Below, one piece after another: positions 54,823-64,000 of a DNA stretch of 64,000 nucleotides (position 1 is the first letter of the stretch; the number at the start of each line of letters is the position of its first letter). A program made the position numbers and the translations under genes. Source of the stretch: Salmonirosea aquatica (lineage in GTDB: Bacteria > Bacteroidota > Bacteroidia > Cytophagales > Spirosomataceae); the NCBI RefSeq assembly GCF_009296315.1, contig NZ_WHLY01000002.1, positions 4,252,501 through 4,316,500 of the forward strand. The letters run 5' to 3'. The notes beneath the pieces were generated by a model. That model did not search any database. It was not told where the DNA came from and was given only the letters and a program-made list of their open reading frames with translations.

Positions 54823-57144
54823 TTAAAATTTGAGTGTGTAGCCAATATAAGGCAGTATAGGGAAGAATGAAACCTGCTTTATTGAAATCCGGGTTGGTAC
54901 AAAATCCCGATTCCGTTCAGTCTTCATATCCAGATACAGCGGATTATTCCTGTTATAAGCATTGTACAAGCCCAGTCTTAACTCCGCATTACGTTTATGG
55001 GGCGTTACCAAAGATTTACTTGCGCCAATGTCCAGCCGGTGAAATGCAGGCATTCGCCCGTTGTTTCTTTTATCATATATAAATCTGGGGCCGTCACTAT
55101 TTTCAGCAATAAAGGCCGCTTCCGGTAAAGTAACGGCATGTCCGGTCTGGTAAATAAAACTGGCACTTAACTTCCATTTTTTACCAAGCTCGTAGTTTGT
55201 GGTTATCGCTACATTATGCCGTCTGTCATACTTCATTGGGTACCACTCGGCATCATTGATTTCCGAAAACTTTCGTTCTGACTTTGATAAGGTATAGGAG
55301 ACCCATCCATTGAATTTGCCAGCCTTTTTACTCAACATCATTTCAATTCCTTTCACACGCCCAACTCCGTTTCTGATGACAATGTCATCCCAGGAATCAG
55401 CAAGCAAGCCGCTAAAATTGGTACCATCAGGATAATCGATCAGGTTTTTCATCTTTTTGATATAAGCTTCCAAAGACAGCTCCAAACCTCCCTGAGGAAA
55501 AGTTTTGTACACACCGACTGATAATTGCGCGCTTCGCGACGGAACTACCTTGCCGGTTGAAGGAAGCCAGGCGTCATAACCAAAGCCAAAGCCATTGTTG
55601 GTAAGTAGATGAACGTATTGATTCATGATTGCATACCCACCCTTAAGTGCCCAGTTGGCCGGAAGCGACCAGTTTAATCCAAGGCGTGGTTCCGGATTTA
55701 AAAAAGTCCGGTTATTGACATGATACGTACTATAGCGAAGACCGGGATTAAAGTGCAACCTGTCAGTTAGGCTGATATTAGCATCCACATGAAAGTCCAG
55801 TTGCGTTGCGGGGAGCGTCCCTTTCCCGGTTTCCTGCTGAGATCCACTGTAGTTGCTTTTTGTAACAAAAGGACTAAAAGAATGCCTGGTGAGGTCCAGG
55901 CCAAACTTAAGATTCGCACGATTGGAGAGGAAATAGTCAAACTGAATTTTGGCACCTAAATCCGTTAGCCCCGCATTGGTATTCCGATAAAGTTTCACGG
56001 GTTCCGCGTCGACATTGAGGTCTTCAAAGTTATTGGCCAGCTCACTGGTGTACTTGGAATAGAGCAAAATGAACCTTGCAAACAGTTTTTGCGAGAACAC
56101 TTTGCTATACCTAAAGGTTGCGGTCGTGTTTCCCCAGTTGTTACCCAGTGAGGTTTCCGTTGACCTCCCGTTTATAGCGCTCCATTCGCCGTAGGTGAAT
56201 CTGTCAAAACCATTATAGAAACTTAGGTAAATCTGATCCGTTTTGTTGACTTGATAATTGAATTTTGCGTTCAGGTCATAAAAACGATACTTTCGGGATT
56301 CACCATACCCACTTGTTTTCTTCGGCTGTAATAAGGAAGAAAGTCCCAGAGTGGAAACCCGCCCCGACACAATAAATGAAGCCTTGTTTTTAACGATCGG
56401 CCCTTCTAATGTCAGACTTTGGTTGAGGATGCCGATCCCTACTTCCCCGCCGAATTTCTGGTTGTTCCCGTCTTTCATCGTTAGGTCTATCACCGAGGCT
56501 AGCCTGCCTCCATACCGGGCAGGAAATGCGCCTTTGTATAAATCTACCGATTTTAAGGAATTTGGATTAAAAACCGAAAAGAATCCACCTAAATGCGTAA
56601 CGTTGTAGACAGGCACTTCATCCAGTAAGATCAAATTTTGATCCGGTGTTCCTCCCCGGATATACAAACCGGCACTACCTTCCGTTCCCGTGGAAACACC
56701 GGGGGTAAAACTTAACGCCTTCAGAACGTCCACCTCACCCAAAAGCGCAGGCATTGCCTTTATTTTATCCATAGGAATCGATAAACTTCCCGCAGGCGCA
56801 TCAATATTTTTGATTTCTTTTATAGTTACTTCCTTCAAAAGGTTATCCTGCGTTAACTTGATATCAAGGGGGTACTTATACTGGACGAAATCCTTGATGT
56901 ACACGGACGCATAGCCAACAAAGCTGACTTTAAGGAAGTGGTTATCGCCCGGGACTTCGAGACTAAAAAAGCCATAGGCATTTGTTTGTACGCCCGTTTG
57001 CGACAGACTATCCCACACGGTGGCACCTACAAGGAGTTCTCCGTTCGCTATATCACGCACGGTTCCACTTATAATTAATTTTTGAGAAAAAACTATATGT
57101 ACGCTGTTTACTAAGAAAAAGGCAATTATTAAATACCTTGTCAT
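54823..57144 (-). CDS. TonB-dependent receptor with carboxypeptidase-like domain
   Basis: 773 residues. Signal peptide (MTRYLIIAFFLVNSVHIVFS), carboxypeptidase-D-like domain (LIISGTVRDIANGELLVGAT; YGFFSLEVPG), plug (APAGSLSIPMDKIKAMPALL; LYIRGGTPDQNLILLDEVPV; FSVFNPNSLKSVDLYKG) and barrel ending FPILPYIGYTLKF. Of the type that pairs with DUF4249 lipoproteins; substrate unknown. Overlaps the DUF4249 gene by 4 bp. Codons are AT-richer than those of the receptors at 1.5 and 39.7 kb, in keeping with transfer. Confidence 0.93.
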   Translation of the reverse strand: MTRYLIIAFFLVNSVHIVFSQKLIISGTVRDIANGELLVGATVWDSLSQTGVQTNAYGFFSLEVPGDNHFLKVSFVGYASVYIKDFVQYKYPLDIKLTQDNLLKEVTIKEIKNIDAPAGSLSIPMDKIKAMPALLGEVDVLKALSFTPGVSTGTEGSAGLYIRGGTPDQNLILLDEVPVYNVTHLGGFFSVFNPNSLKSVDLYKGAFPARYGGRLASVIDLTMKDGNNQKFGGEVGIGILNQSLTLEGPIVKNKASFIVSGRVSTLGLSSLLQPKKTSGYGESRKYRFYDLNAKFNYQVNKTDQIYLSFYNGFDRFTYGEWSAINGRSTETSLGNNWGNTTATFRYSKVFSQKLFARFILLYSKYTSELANNFEDLNVDAEPVKLYRNTNAGLTDLGAKIQFDYFLSNRANLKFGLDLTRHSFSPFVTKSNYSGSQQETGKGTLPATQLDFHVDANISLTDRLHFNPGLRYSTYHVNNRTFLNPEPRLGLNWSLPANWALKGGYAIMNQYVHLLTNNGFGFGYDAWLPSTGKVVPSRSAQLSVGVYKTFPQGGLELSLEAYIKKMKNLIDYPDGTNFSGLLADSWDDIVIRNGVGRVKGIEMMLSKKAGKFNGWVSYTLSKSERKFSEINDAEWYPMKYDRRHNVAITTNYELGKKWKLSASFIYQTGHAVTLPEAAFIAENSDGPRFIYDKRNNGRMPAFHRLDIGASKSLVTPHKRNAELRLGLYNAYNRNNPLYLDMKTERNRDFVPTRISIKQVSFFPILPYIGYTLKF

Positions 57145-58082
57145 TTTATTTCTATCACCTTTTCGTTGGAAGCAAAAATGAGCCCGTAGCCGTTTTTGAT
57201 ATTGGTCAACGCTCTTTGGGGGGGAAGCACGAGAAGATCGATGCCCTCAGGCTGGTCGTACTCTATTTTGGCATAATCAAAAGCATTTTTGGTCACGACT
57301 CCAATTCTCATTGTAACCTTGGAAGCCCACTTTGGCTTATCAAAATTTCCCTTACCTGTCTCAATATAGAATTTTATAGGGGTCTTAGAGTCCGGTAAGC
57401 ATTTACTTTTCACAAAAAAGACGGAGGCGGAACGATCAAACGTACGTCCTGTAACTTCATTATAAAAGGTAGATATTTTTTCTGTTGCCCAGGTATGACA
57501 ATCCTCTTCCTTGGCAGGTATATTGTCCGCGGCACCATACGGACCAGCAGATATCGTATCTTGCTCATAGTAAGATAAAATTGTGAGTGTGTAATAGCTT
57601 TCTAACTTAGGCTGCTGCCCTGTAAAATATAGACTTACTAAATCCTGGCGCGTCTGGTGGTTGATTTCACCAGGTACATTGCGGATTCGTACTACTTCAA
57701 TATCCGGTACATCCGATGGAACTAGTACAGGTGCTGATTCGGCAGCTGATAGTAATGGAGTCGAGGCTTTTACAATATAGGTTGCTCCTGCCTGTACAAT
57801 ACGATCAGATACATAGACGCCTCTTTCGCTAGCCAATGATGACAATTCAATAGATTCTTTACCATCCACTAATAATTCCACTTTTGCATCCGAAACGGAG
57901 ACGTCATTTGGAATAGAGCCAACTGGATTGAAGGTTCTGGTTACTTGAATTCTAATGGGAGACCCTGCCTTGAGTTTTCCCCATAATACAAGCTTATCAC
58001 CTGCATATGGTACATCAAGATTGAGATCAGTCTCTTCACAACCAGTCGTAAGTAATAATAAAAGAAAACATATAAACTTCAT
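57141..58082 (-). CDS. DUF4249-family lipoprotein, partner of TonB receptor
   Basis: 313 residues from ATG 58082 (MKFICFLLLLLTTGCEETDL), lipobox TTGC. Beta-rich mature part: YAGDKLVLWGKLKAGSPIRI, QVTRTFNPVGSIPNDVSVSD, AKVELLVDG, VLVPSDVPDIEVVRIRNVPG, as in DUF4249 proteins encoded next to TonB receptors in Bacteroidota. Presumed surface lipoprotein helping capture the substrate. First gene of the operon that continues with the receptor and the barrel protein. A terminator lies between it and the unrelated lipoprotein gene upstream. Confidence 0.88.
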   Translation of the reverse strand: MKFICFLLLLLTTGCEETDLNLDVPYAGDKLVLWGKLKAGSPIRIQVTRTFNPVGSIPNDVSVSDAKVELLVDGKESIELSSLASERGVYVSDRIVQAGATYIVKASTPLLSAAESAPVLVPSDVPDIEVVRIRNVPGEINHQTRQDLVSLYFTGQQPKLESYYTLTILSYYEQDTISAGPYGAADNIPAKEEDCHTWATEKISTFYNEVTGRTFDRSASVFFVKSKCLPDSKTPIKFYIETGKGNFDKPKWASKVTMRIGVVTKNAFDYAKIEYDQPEGIDLLVLPPQRALTNIKNGYGLIFASNEKVIEIK

Positions 58083-58163
58083 GCTCTGAAATAAAAATTG
58101 TTCTTGATCTCGTTGGAGACAAGTATAGCATAGCATTTGGAAATGCATTTGGTTTAAAAATAA

Positions 58164-58203
58164 TCAGGAGCGTTTGTATAACTAATTATACAAACGCTCC
58201 TGA
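58164..58203 (-). terminator. Strong intrinsic terminator of the upstream lipoprotein gene
   Basis: A perfect 18-bp stem (58164-58181 with 58186-58203) with a CTAA loop. Read on the minus strand it is followed by TTATTTTTAAACC, a good U tract, 22 bp after the stop at 58226. It also isolates the DUF4249 operon from the gene before it. Confidence 0.9.
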
Positions 58204-58225
58204 CAACAAATGTTACCCTAACTTT

Positions 58226-59131
58226 TCAAAAATTCGCTGTAAAATTGTACTCACCGAATACATCACAATCCATGTTTGCATTAAAATTATAGTATATCAA
58301 AGTACCCCAAGTTGATTCTTGGAGTGTAAACCCAATGCCTTCCACATTCCAGGCTTCAACTTTGTGATAAAGGTACTGCCCTCCATATGGCTGTGTCGTC
58401 GCAGTAATCGTAAAACTAAGACGAGGAGCTTCAGTTGGCGACCATCCAATCCAATTTTTCTTTAAATATTCTACATAAAGCTGTCTGTATGATCCCACCC
58501 CGCCAAAGCTTATAATTTCATTTGAGCCATAAATCCGACGGTCACCTCTAGTTTGTCGAAAATCACTTTGAATTCTAGCGTTTTTTAATGTTATTCTTCC
58601 TATCTCAACTCTGTGAGCACCTTGTATATATGGATCCTTGAGAAAGCTTGACAACTTGTCAAGATCCTCTCCAATATGGATAGAAGTAACCTCATTGGTA
58701 CCTATATGATATGCAGAATCTGATACAATCACATAACTTTTAGAATTCAAAACGGCCGAAAGCTCAGGTATTTTTATAATTTTTCCTAGAATTTTATTAT
58801 CGCCTTCTCCTTTAAAGGTCAATACATCACCTAACTCCCCCAATTCTCCCGTCTTTCCTATCTTATCATACTCGGACTGGGTAATAGACCTCTGCCTTTT
58901 GAGAAGCGAAGTAAATTCAGGATTCGAATACCAATTCTCCATTTCCTTGCTAGCGGAAATTTCCTGAATCACATCTTTCAAATGCTGCCTCGAAGAGAAA
59001 CTCAGAACTCCATCCACTAGCTTAACATCTTTGATGGTTTTGATTTCTAAAGTTTGTGGATTCATTAAATCTTTTTCTTTACAAGAAGCAATTAGAAAGA
59101 CACAAGTGATGAAAAGAAATAATTTCTTCAT
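58226..59131 (-). CDS. Orphan lipoprotein of unknown function
   Basis: 301 residues, lipobox IASC (Cys17; MKKLFLFITCVFLIASCKEK). After a helical first half (SRQHLKDVIQEISASKEMEN; SLLKRQRSITQSEYDKIGKT) comes a region rich in beta strands with aromatic residues (FSFTITATTQPYGGQYLY-like) ending CDVFGEYNFTANF. Codon use is AT-rich. I do not recognise a family; its place between mobile-element remnants suggests acquired DNA. It has its own terminator. Confidence 0.75.
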   Translation of the reverse strand: MKKLFLFITCVFLIASCKEKDLMNPQTLEIKTIKDVKLVDGVLSFSSRQHLKDVIQEISASKEMENWYSNPEFTSLLKRQRSITQSEYDKIGKTGELGELGDVLTFKGEGDNKILGKIIKIPELSAVLNSKSYVIVSDSAYHIGTNEVTSIHIGEDLDKLSSFLKDPYIQGAHRVEIGRITLKNARIQSDFRQTRGDRRIYGSNEIISFGGVGSYRQLYVEYLKKNWIGWSPTEAPRLSFTITATTQPYGGQYLYHKVEAWNVEGIGFTLQESTWGTLIYYNFNANMDCDVFGEYNFTANF

Positions 59132-59345
59132 GATTTTGTAATGGTTTGAATTGTGAAAATAGTTTTAACTGTTCTTATCTCACCCTGCGATCGCAAAATC
59201 TGGGGTTACATTTTTTTGTAAAGTTACTTCGGATTATGGTGATCTCCAAATCTTGGAAAGGTTTTTCGGTCGATTTAAGCTTGATCCAAAAAGGATCAAA
59301 TTGTACTTTTCCTTACCCTCTCTTTTCTCCTTCATGCCTATGGTA

Positions 59346-60384
59346 CTCCCCAGAAGTTGGCTCTTACGCACTTTGTGTGGCTGACTAATTGTAGTTGATC
59401 TGATTTTTAGCTTTTGTTGTTCTGCCTCAATGAGCACCCATTTCCCATTTATCTCCCCAATTGCCAAGTTAAAGACTGCCAGTCCAATAAGGGAGGCTAC
59501 ATGCTAATAACCCATACAACTGATCAGCAGGTCTGTTGTCCACTCTGTCAGCAAGTATCAAGCCGATTACACGGATTTTATTATCGTAAACCAACGGATT
59601 TATTTATTGGCGATAAACAAGTCCAGTTAAGAGTAAGGTTGAGACGATTTCGATGCCTGAACTCAGTTCGCCCAAAACGAACATTTGGGCAGCCTTGTCC
59701 AGATTGGTTGTTTACTTTTTTTCATCGAACTAGCCTGTTGGTTCATGCCCAACGCAATGTGGCCATGGTGCTGGGTGGAAAAACTAGTGCTCGCTTGCTA
59801 ATCCATTTACATATGCTCACTAGTCATGACACGTTGGTGAGGATTATCCGAAAATGGCAACCGGTCGACCTACAAACACCTCATGCATTGAGTGTTGATG
59901 ACTGGGCAATACGAAAAGCTAAGACATACGGTACAATTCTGACGGTTCGCCGTTACGATTGATCTCAATAAGCATCAGCCCATCGATTTATTGCAGGGTC
60001 GCACGGCGGAGGGCTTATGCAATTTGCTCAAGGCCCATCCAGGCGTAGAAGTGATTACCAGGGATCATTCGGGCGAGTAGGCTCGGGTGCACGTGAAGGC
60101 GGAGTCACTTGATAGCTGGTTGGCTCGTTGTCAAATTTGCTCAGCCATATTGCTACATCAGTTTGGAGTTCGCGCCTTCAACAAGAATATGCAGCTGTAC
60201 GAGCGGCCTTGGGTACTGAATGGATTAACGACCAAACTAAGACGGACGCCGCGCGGGACAGGTGACTAGACTTAAGTTCATCAAGCAGCAGATGTATGGA
60301 CGGGCAAAGTTGGACTTATCGCGACAACGGCTGATCTACCGATGCTGAATCACACAAAGTGCGTAATAGCCAGTTTTTGGGGAG
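59346..60384 (+). mobile_element. ISL3-family insertion sequence, degraded
   Basis: Terminal inverted repeats of 34 bp: left 59346-59379 and right 60351-60384, with the inner 21 bp (GGCTCTTACGCACTTTGTGTG on the left) matching at 20 of 21 positions and the outer 13 less well. The GGCTCTT start is typical of ISL3 ends, so the true end may be at 59359 and 60371. I could not find an 8-bp target duplication. The transposase inside is broken. Confidence 0.8.
59501..60348 (+). pseudogene. ISL3-family transposase, frameshifted and internally deleted
   Basis: Frame from ATG 59501 (MLITHTTDQQVCCPLCQQVS) has the N-terminal zinc finger CPLCQQ and CLNSVRPKRTF, then LSVDDWAIRKAKTYGTIL before a stop; a shifted frame continues IDLNKHQPIDLLQGRTAEGL and HPGVEVITRDHSGE, then a stop. 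The C-terminal end reads KQQMYGRAKLDLSRQRLIY. About 150 residues of the middle are missing, so the transposase is dead. Confidence 0.85.
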
Positions 60385-60498
60385 CATTGTATAGGGCCAG
60401 CTGTGGCAACCGCGATAATTTTAGCAACTGATAAATTTAAAAAATTCACTGCTCCTAAGAAATTGGCTTGTCTTGCAGGTGCGGTGAGGTGGGCCGGT

Positions 60499-61752
60499 CT
60501 AGCCGGACACTTTTTGATTTAGAGTTTTATTAAAATTAGCTTGGTAATACTGCATTTCAAAATTAATTGGTGATTGGTAGCCTAACGCCGAATGCAATCT
60601 CCGAATGTTGTAGTATCCTTCGATGTAATCAAATAACTCGTCATGTACGTCCCGCAAGCTTTCAAAACATCCATCCTCCAGTAATTCGGCTTTCAATCGA
60701 CTCCATAGTGACTCTGCATGGGCGTTCTGGTAAGGGTTGTCTCTCTCGGCCATACTTTGACTGCACTTCCACTTGGCAAGCCGCTTCCGGAATTGTTGGC
60801 CAAAATACTGACCGCCCCGGTCCGAATGGACAATCAAGCCTGGCTCAGGTCTCCGCAAGGCCGTTGCCTGATCGAAAGCTCTGATAATAAGGCTTTCCTG
60901 CATTGTTGCGTCCACACACCAGCCTACAATCCGACGGGAGAACAGCCGCGGTGGCGGACCACTCCAGCCAGTTGGCTAAATACGCCCAGTCGCCACTTGC
61001 AAGCGGCAGGTAAGTGATCTCACCCACCCAGGCTTGGTTGGGCCGGTCAGGCAGTCCCAAGGCGACCAGTAAGTTGGGGCATGCCCGTAAGCCGTGACTC
61101 GAATCGGTAGTACGGGGTACAAAGCTACGGGGCTGGATCGCCCGCCAGTTTTGCTCCTCCATAAGCCGTCTGACTCGGTGGCGGCCTGCCTCAACCCCTT
61201 CTTCAAGAAGTGCTTTTTGTACGCGTCTACTACCGTAGCGCCGACGATTCTCCCAGAAGATTTCTTGAATATGAGCTGTCATTTGCCGGTCTGCTTCTGA
61301 GGGTTGATATGTTTTGTCCGCCCGGTATGCATAGTAGCTGCTCCTGCTGACTTCCAGCGTGTTGCATAGGAGCCTTACCGGAAAATTGCCCTCTTCCTGC
61401 TCAATGAATCGATAGATTAGTCTCAGGTCTGTCGGCTGAAAATGGCGACAGCTTTTTTTAAAATCTCTCGCGGCTTCGGTCGTCCGATCCATTTCAGTCT
61501 GGCGAAGTTGCCTTTTGAGCGATTCAACCGCCACGGCGGACCGTTTCCTCTTCCAGAGTGGAACTCACATCTCCTTTCTTCTTTTTTTCAGCCGAACGCC
61601 AAGCATGGATGATGCTGTCGCTGATGCCCATTTTGCGGGCTACTGCGAGAATGGGTTCGCCGTTAGCAACTAGGCGCAGCACATCGGTCAGCGCGGGCTG
61701 CCCCGTTAAACTCGGCGGTGTACTTTCGTTTGGGGGTTGAATGTTTAGCCAT
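60499..61752 (-). pseudogene. IS3-family OrfA/OrfB transposase, frameshifted
   Basis: OrfA starts at 61752 (MAKHSTPKRKYTAEF) with an early frameshift; the other frame continues LTDVLRLVANGEPILAVARK, then MGISDSIIHAWRSAEKKK. OrfB runs from 61534 with a helix-turn-helix (VRLLCNTLEVSRSSYYAYRA) and RRYGSRRVQKALLEEGVEAG, then a break near 60950, then MQESLIIRAFDQATALRRPE, PGLIVHSDRGGQYFGQQF and YYNIRRLHSALGYQSPINFE, the D and E of the DDE triad. Multiple breaks mean it is inactive. Confidence 0.85.
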
Positions 61753-61783
61753 TTGACACGAAGTTAAAAAGTTCCGTGTCCGG
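60502..61783 (-). mobile_element. IS3-family insertion sequence, degraded
   Basis: Left end near 60502 (CCGGACACTTTTTGATTTAG) and right end near 61783 (read on minus: CCGGACACGGAACTTTTT) are similar inverted repeats with one small gap. They enclose an OrfA/OrfB pair on the minus strand. It lies about 120 bp after the ISL3 element. Precise ends and target duplication not established. Confidence 0.7.
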
Positions 61784-62003
61784 ATTTTTAGGACCAGCTC
61801 ACGGTTCCTTTCGAACATAGTTCTGGTACTAGTGTTCATGGGCGAAGTCATGTTAGTCAATATGCTCGCAAACGCCCGCTGGGCGGCCCCGTTAAGTTTC
61901 TGTTTATTTAGCGGCTATGTCGGCCATTCGAGTTAAAGGTAGCTGCAAAAATACTATCAGCGAAAGGTAACAGAGCCGGGCGCCCGGCGGAGGCAAAAAT
62001 AAA

Positions 62004-62126
62004 ATGTTGATTTTAGACGCCATTCGAAACAAGATTATTCACCGAATCCATGCTATTGTTAAGCATCGGAAGAAATATGAAAAAACTATACGCTTTCGCT
62101 TGCATAAATCATACAAATCCGTCTGA
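62004..62126 (+). pseudogene. Probable IS110-family transposase C-terminal remnant
   Basis: A 40-residue frame MLILDAIRNKIIHRIHAIVK followed by HRKKYEKTIRFRLHK resembles the end of Bacteroidota IS110 transposases (NAIRxKLxHRxFA pattern as I remember the family). Nothing of the upstream gene remains. Low certainty. Confidence 0.4.
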
Positions 62127-62136
62127 CTGTATCAGT

Positions 62137-62733
62137 TCACTTCCACCGCAATGTATTCAGCAGGCGCAATGCGTCCTTTTGAATAAAATCGATTACGGGA
62201 GCTAATGAATCGTTTTTGGTAGCGGTGGGGAAGTAGATCGCCCCGCGCAGGTAGTGCGTGGTGCTGTCGGTGGTGTAGAACTGAAAGGGGGTAGGTACGT
62301 CGCCTTCCAGGCGGAAGAGTGTGGCCGTGCGGCCTGTTTCGGTTTGGATGGTTTGCTCTTGTAAAGCCGAAGCCCGGATTTGGTGCTTGCTGGCCAGTTT
62401 GTAGGCATCGTCGATGAAGTCTTTCAGGCGGGCGGGGCTGTTGCGTACTTCTTTGTAGGTAAGTTGAATGTTGGCGTTGAAGCGGGGATAGTAGATGAAA
62501 ATCCAGTTTTTTTCGGCCCCGGCGAAGGTATCCGGCAGGATAACCGCCGACCTGGAATACTCGAAGGCATAGGGGTAGGTACCCTCCAGCGGCTGGTACT
62601 GGTGCGACGGCAGTGCGATGCGGTTGTAACCCTTGGGTTTGGGTACGTAGCCATCCTGCTCATCACCCGAACCACAGGCCGTCAACAACAAACCAATCAG
62701 AAACAAAAGATTAACTTTTATCGACTTTACCAT
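62137..62733 (-). CDS. gldD: Gliding-motility-associated lipoprotein GldD
   Basis: 198 residues with lipobox LLTAC (Cys20) and the family start YVPKPKGYNRIALPSHQYQP, followed by TYPYAFEYSRSAVILPD and NWIFIYYPRFNANIQLTYKE, then FYTTDSTTHYLRGAIYFPTA and a closing helix. GldD is required for gliding in Flavobacterium and is conserved in non-gliding Bacteroidota too. The gene lies upstream of nothing obviously related; a small lipoprotein gene precedes it by 12 bp and they may be cotranscribed. Confidence 0.92.
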   Translation of the reverse strand: MVKSIKVNLLFLIGLLLTACGSGDEQDGYVPKPKGYNRIALPSHQYQPLEGTYPYAFEYSRSAVILPDTFAGAEKNWIFIYYPRFNANIQLTYKEVRNSPARLKDFIDDAYKLASKHQIRASALQEQTIQTETGRTATLFRLEGDVPTPFQFYTTDSTTHYLRGAIYFPTATKNDSLAPVIDFIQKDALRLLNTLRWK

Positions 62734-62745
62734 ATCTATTGGCCC

Positions 62746-63159
62746 CTAAGGATTTCCATTGGTTTTAACAAATCTGGTATCAGTAGGACGATTGATCATT
62801 AGGGAATCTCTGTATTGACTGAAATTAATCTTATTGTCCCCAATCCATTTCAACTTAGTTGTGTCGATCTCTTTGTATTGGCCAAGCCAGTTACTGCCTG
62901 GATTAGCACATACCGTCAACAGTTGCTTTTCAGGCCAATAATTTAGAATCGCTCCAGTCCTTTCAACAATTACCTCATAGAACTCTTTCGATTTATCACT
63001 TTGTGTGTAATGGTGATACAACTGTACTGCCATATCCACTTCCCGTTCGTCAATAGAAAACAAGGGCTCTATACGTAACGTATCGACAGAGGGGTCGATG
63101 CGGTTGAAATCACAAGAAACTAGCGCGAAAATCAGAAAAAGGATACAGTAACTTTTCAT
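62746..63159 (-). CDS. Small lipoprotein of unknown function
   Basis: 137 residues from ATG 63159 (MKSYCILFLIFALVSCDFNR), lipobox LVSC. The mature protein has VDMAVQLYHHYTQSDKSKEF, YWPEKQLLTVCANPGSNWLG and a C-terminal strand region. No recognised family. It lies between glmS and gldD on the same strand, 42 bp after glmS and 12 bp before gldD. Confidence 0.7.
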   Translation of the reverse strand: MKSYCILFLIFALVSCDFNRIDPSVDTLRIEPLFSIDEREVDMAVQLYHHYTQSDKSKEFYEVIVERTGAILNYWPEKQLLTVCANPGSNWLGQYKEIDTTKLKWIGDNKINFSQYRDSLMINRPTDTRFVKTNGNP

Positions 63160-63201
63160 TGCAAATGAATCATAGCCTCGGAACAAAGAATTCTAAATTC
63201 A

Positions 63202-64000
63202 TTACTCCACCGTCACTGACTTTGCCAAATTGCGCGGCTGATCCACGTTGCGCCCGCGCATGACGGCCACGTAGTAAGAGAGGAGCTGCAACGGAATGAC
63301 CGACAGTAGTGGCATGAGCATTTCGTGCGTTTTGGGAATCTCAATCACAAAATCCACCATCGTCGGGATCAGCGTATCACCTGCGGTCACGATGGCAATC
63401 ACCCTACCTTTGCGGGCTTTGACTTCCTGAATATTGGATACGATTTTGTCGTAGGAGCTATCCTTAGTCGCCAGAAACACCACCGGCATATCTTCGTCGA
63501 TAAGGGCGATGGGGCCGTGCTTCATTTCGGCGGCGGGGTACCCCTCGGCGTGGATGTAGGAAATCTCTTTGAGTTTCAGGGCACCTTCCAGCGCCACCGG
63601 GAAGTTCAAACCCCTACCCAGGTAGATGAAATTACGGGCGTAGGTGAAAATGAAAGCGATTTCCTTGATCTTGGCGGCACTTTGCAGCACTTCCTCTACT
63701 TTGTCGGGAATGTTTTCCAGCTCGATCAGAAGCTGACGGTACAGTTCTTCTGATATGGTACCTTTGCGCTGAGCCGCGGCCAATGCCATAATGGCCAGCA
63801 CCGTTACCTGCGCGGTGAAGGCCTTGGTACTAGCCACCCCGATTTCGGGTCCAGCGTGCGTATAGGCGCCCGCATGCGTGGCGCGGGCGATGGACGAACC
63901 CACTACGTTGCACACACCAAAAATAATCGCTCCCTTGGACTTGGCCAGCTCGATGGCCGCTAGCGTATCAGCCGTTTCGCCCGATTGCGAAATAGCGATG
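63202..64000 (-). CDS. glmS: Glutamine-fructose-6-phosphate aminotransferase, isomerase part (N-terminus beyond window)
   Basis: Makes glucosamine-6-phosphate from fructose-6-phosphate and glutamine, the first step to UDP-GlcNAc, hence cell wall and LPS. The visible 265 codons cover the second half of the SIS isomerase domains: IAISQSGETADTLAAIELAK, NVVGSSIARATHAGAYTHAG, GPEIGVASTKAFTAQVTVLA, LEGALKLKEISYIHAEGYPA, and C-terminal RGRNVDQPRNLAKSVTVE, which is the invariant GlmS end. The glutaminase half and start lie past the right edge. Confidence 0.98.
   Translation of the reverse strand, partial: IAISQSGETADTLAAIELAKSKGAIIFGVCNVVGSSIARATHAGAYTHAGPEIGVASTKAFTAQVTVLAIMALAAAQRKGTISEELYRQLLIELENIPDKVEEVLQSAAKIKEIAFIFTYARNFIYLGRGLNFPVALEGALKLKEISYIHAEGYPAAEMKHGPIALIDEDMPVVFLATKDSSYDKIVSNIQEVKARKGRVIAIVTAGDTLIPTMVDFVIEIPKTHEMLMPLLSVIPLQLLSYYVAVMRGRNVDQPRNLAKSVTVE

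Overview
The window reads as one chromosome segment of a Bacteroidota bacterium, most likely Cytophagales (Dyadobacter/Spirosoma-like). The signs are SusC/SusD pairs, several TonB-dependent receptors, periplasmic propeller/Y_Y_Y regulators, LytTR regulators, a GldD gliding lipoprotein, TAnnTTTG-type promoters and few Shine-Dalgarno sequences. Base composition is near 50% GC except for an AT-richer block at about 53.0-62.1 kb. I see no rRNA, tRNA or CRISPR array.

Layout. 1-8.7 kb: a SusD (cut by the window edge) and SusC uptake pair, its probable propeller/LuxR-type regulator and a Tat-exported NHL-propeller protein. 8.7-12.3 kb: an ECF sigma factor with small membrane proteins, a LuxR-type regulator with a degenerate receiver, and a membrane-protein/LytTR pair. 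12.3-13.9 kb: a 58-residue peptide gene followed by an LpxL-like acyltransferase with a possible peptide-binding tail; this looks like an undescribed peptide-modification or peptide-signalling locus. 14-15.8 kb: a zinc alcohol dehydrogenase and a membrane protein. 15.8-19.9 kb: a metal (probably zinc) uptake locus of TonB receptor, lipoprotein, Fur/Zur-type repressor and MerC-like protein, with four matching palindromic boxes. 19.9-31 kb: a class-A beta-lactamase-fold hydrolase, a sugar-acid dehydratase, an SDR, a LytS/LytR-type two-component system, and ankyrin, cupin, DJ-1 and VOC genes.

31.1-52.2 kb is one collinear plus-strand block, and the strongest system-level signal. It joins carbohydrate enzymes (AGE epimerase family, GlgX-type debranching enzyme) to a full partner-switching set: two STAS antagonists, an RsbW-like kinase and a receiver-SpoIIE/PP2C phosphatase. 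It also holds a membrane-tethered STAND NTPase with WD40 repeats, a TonB receptor with an unusual N-terminus, a GNAT, an NTT-like transporter fused to HEAT and cNMP-like domains, a propeller histidine kinase lacking its phospho-histidine, and a separate kinase that has it. No sigma factor lies in the block, so its output is unknown.

53-62 kb is a mosaic of degraded insertion sequences (IS3, ISL3, a second IS3, probably IS110) around a TonB receptor/DUF4249 operon and an orphan lipoprotein. After it come gldD, a small lipoprotein and glmS (cut by the window edge).

Three genes carry four apparent one-base losses, all in C or G runs of 5-6. Either these are real frameshifts (decay or phase variation) or the assembly has homopolymer errors; the sequence alone cannot decide.
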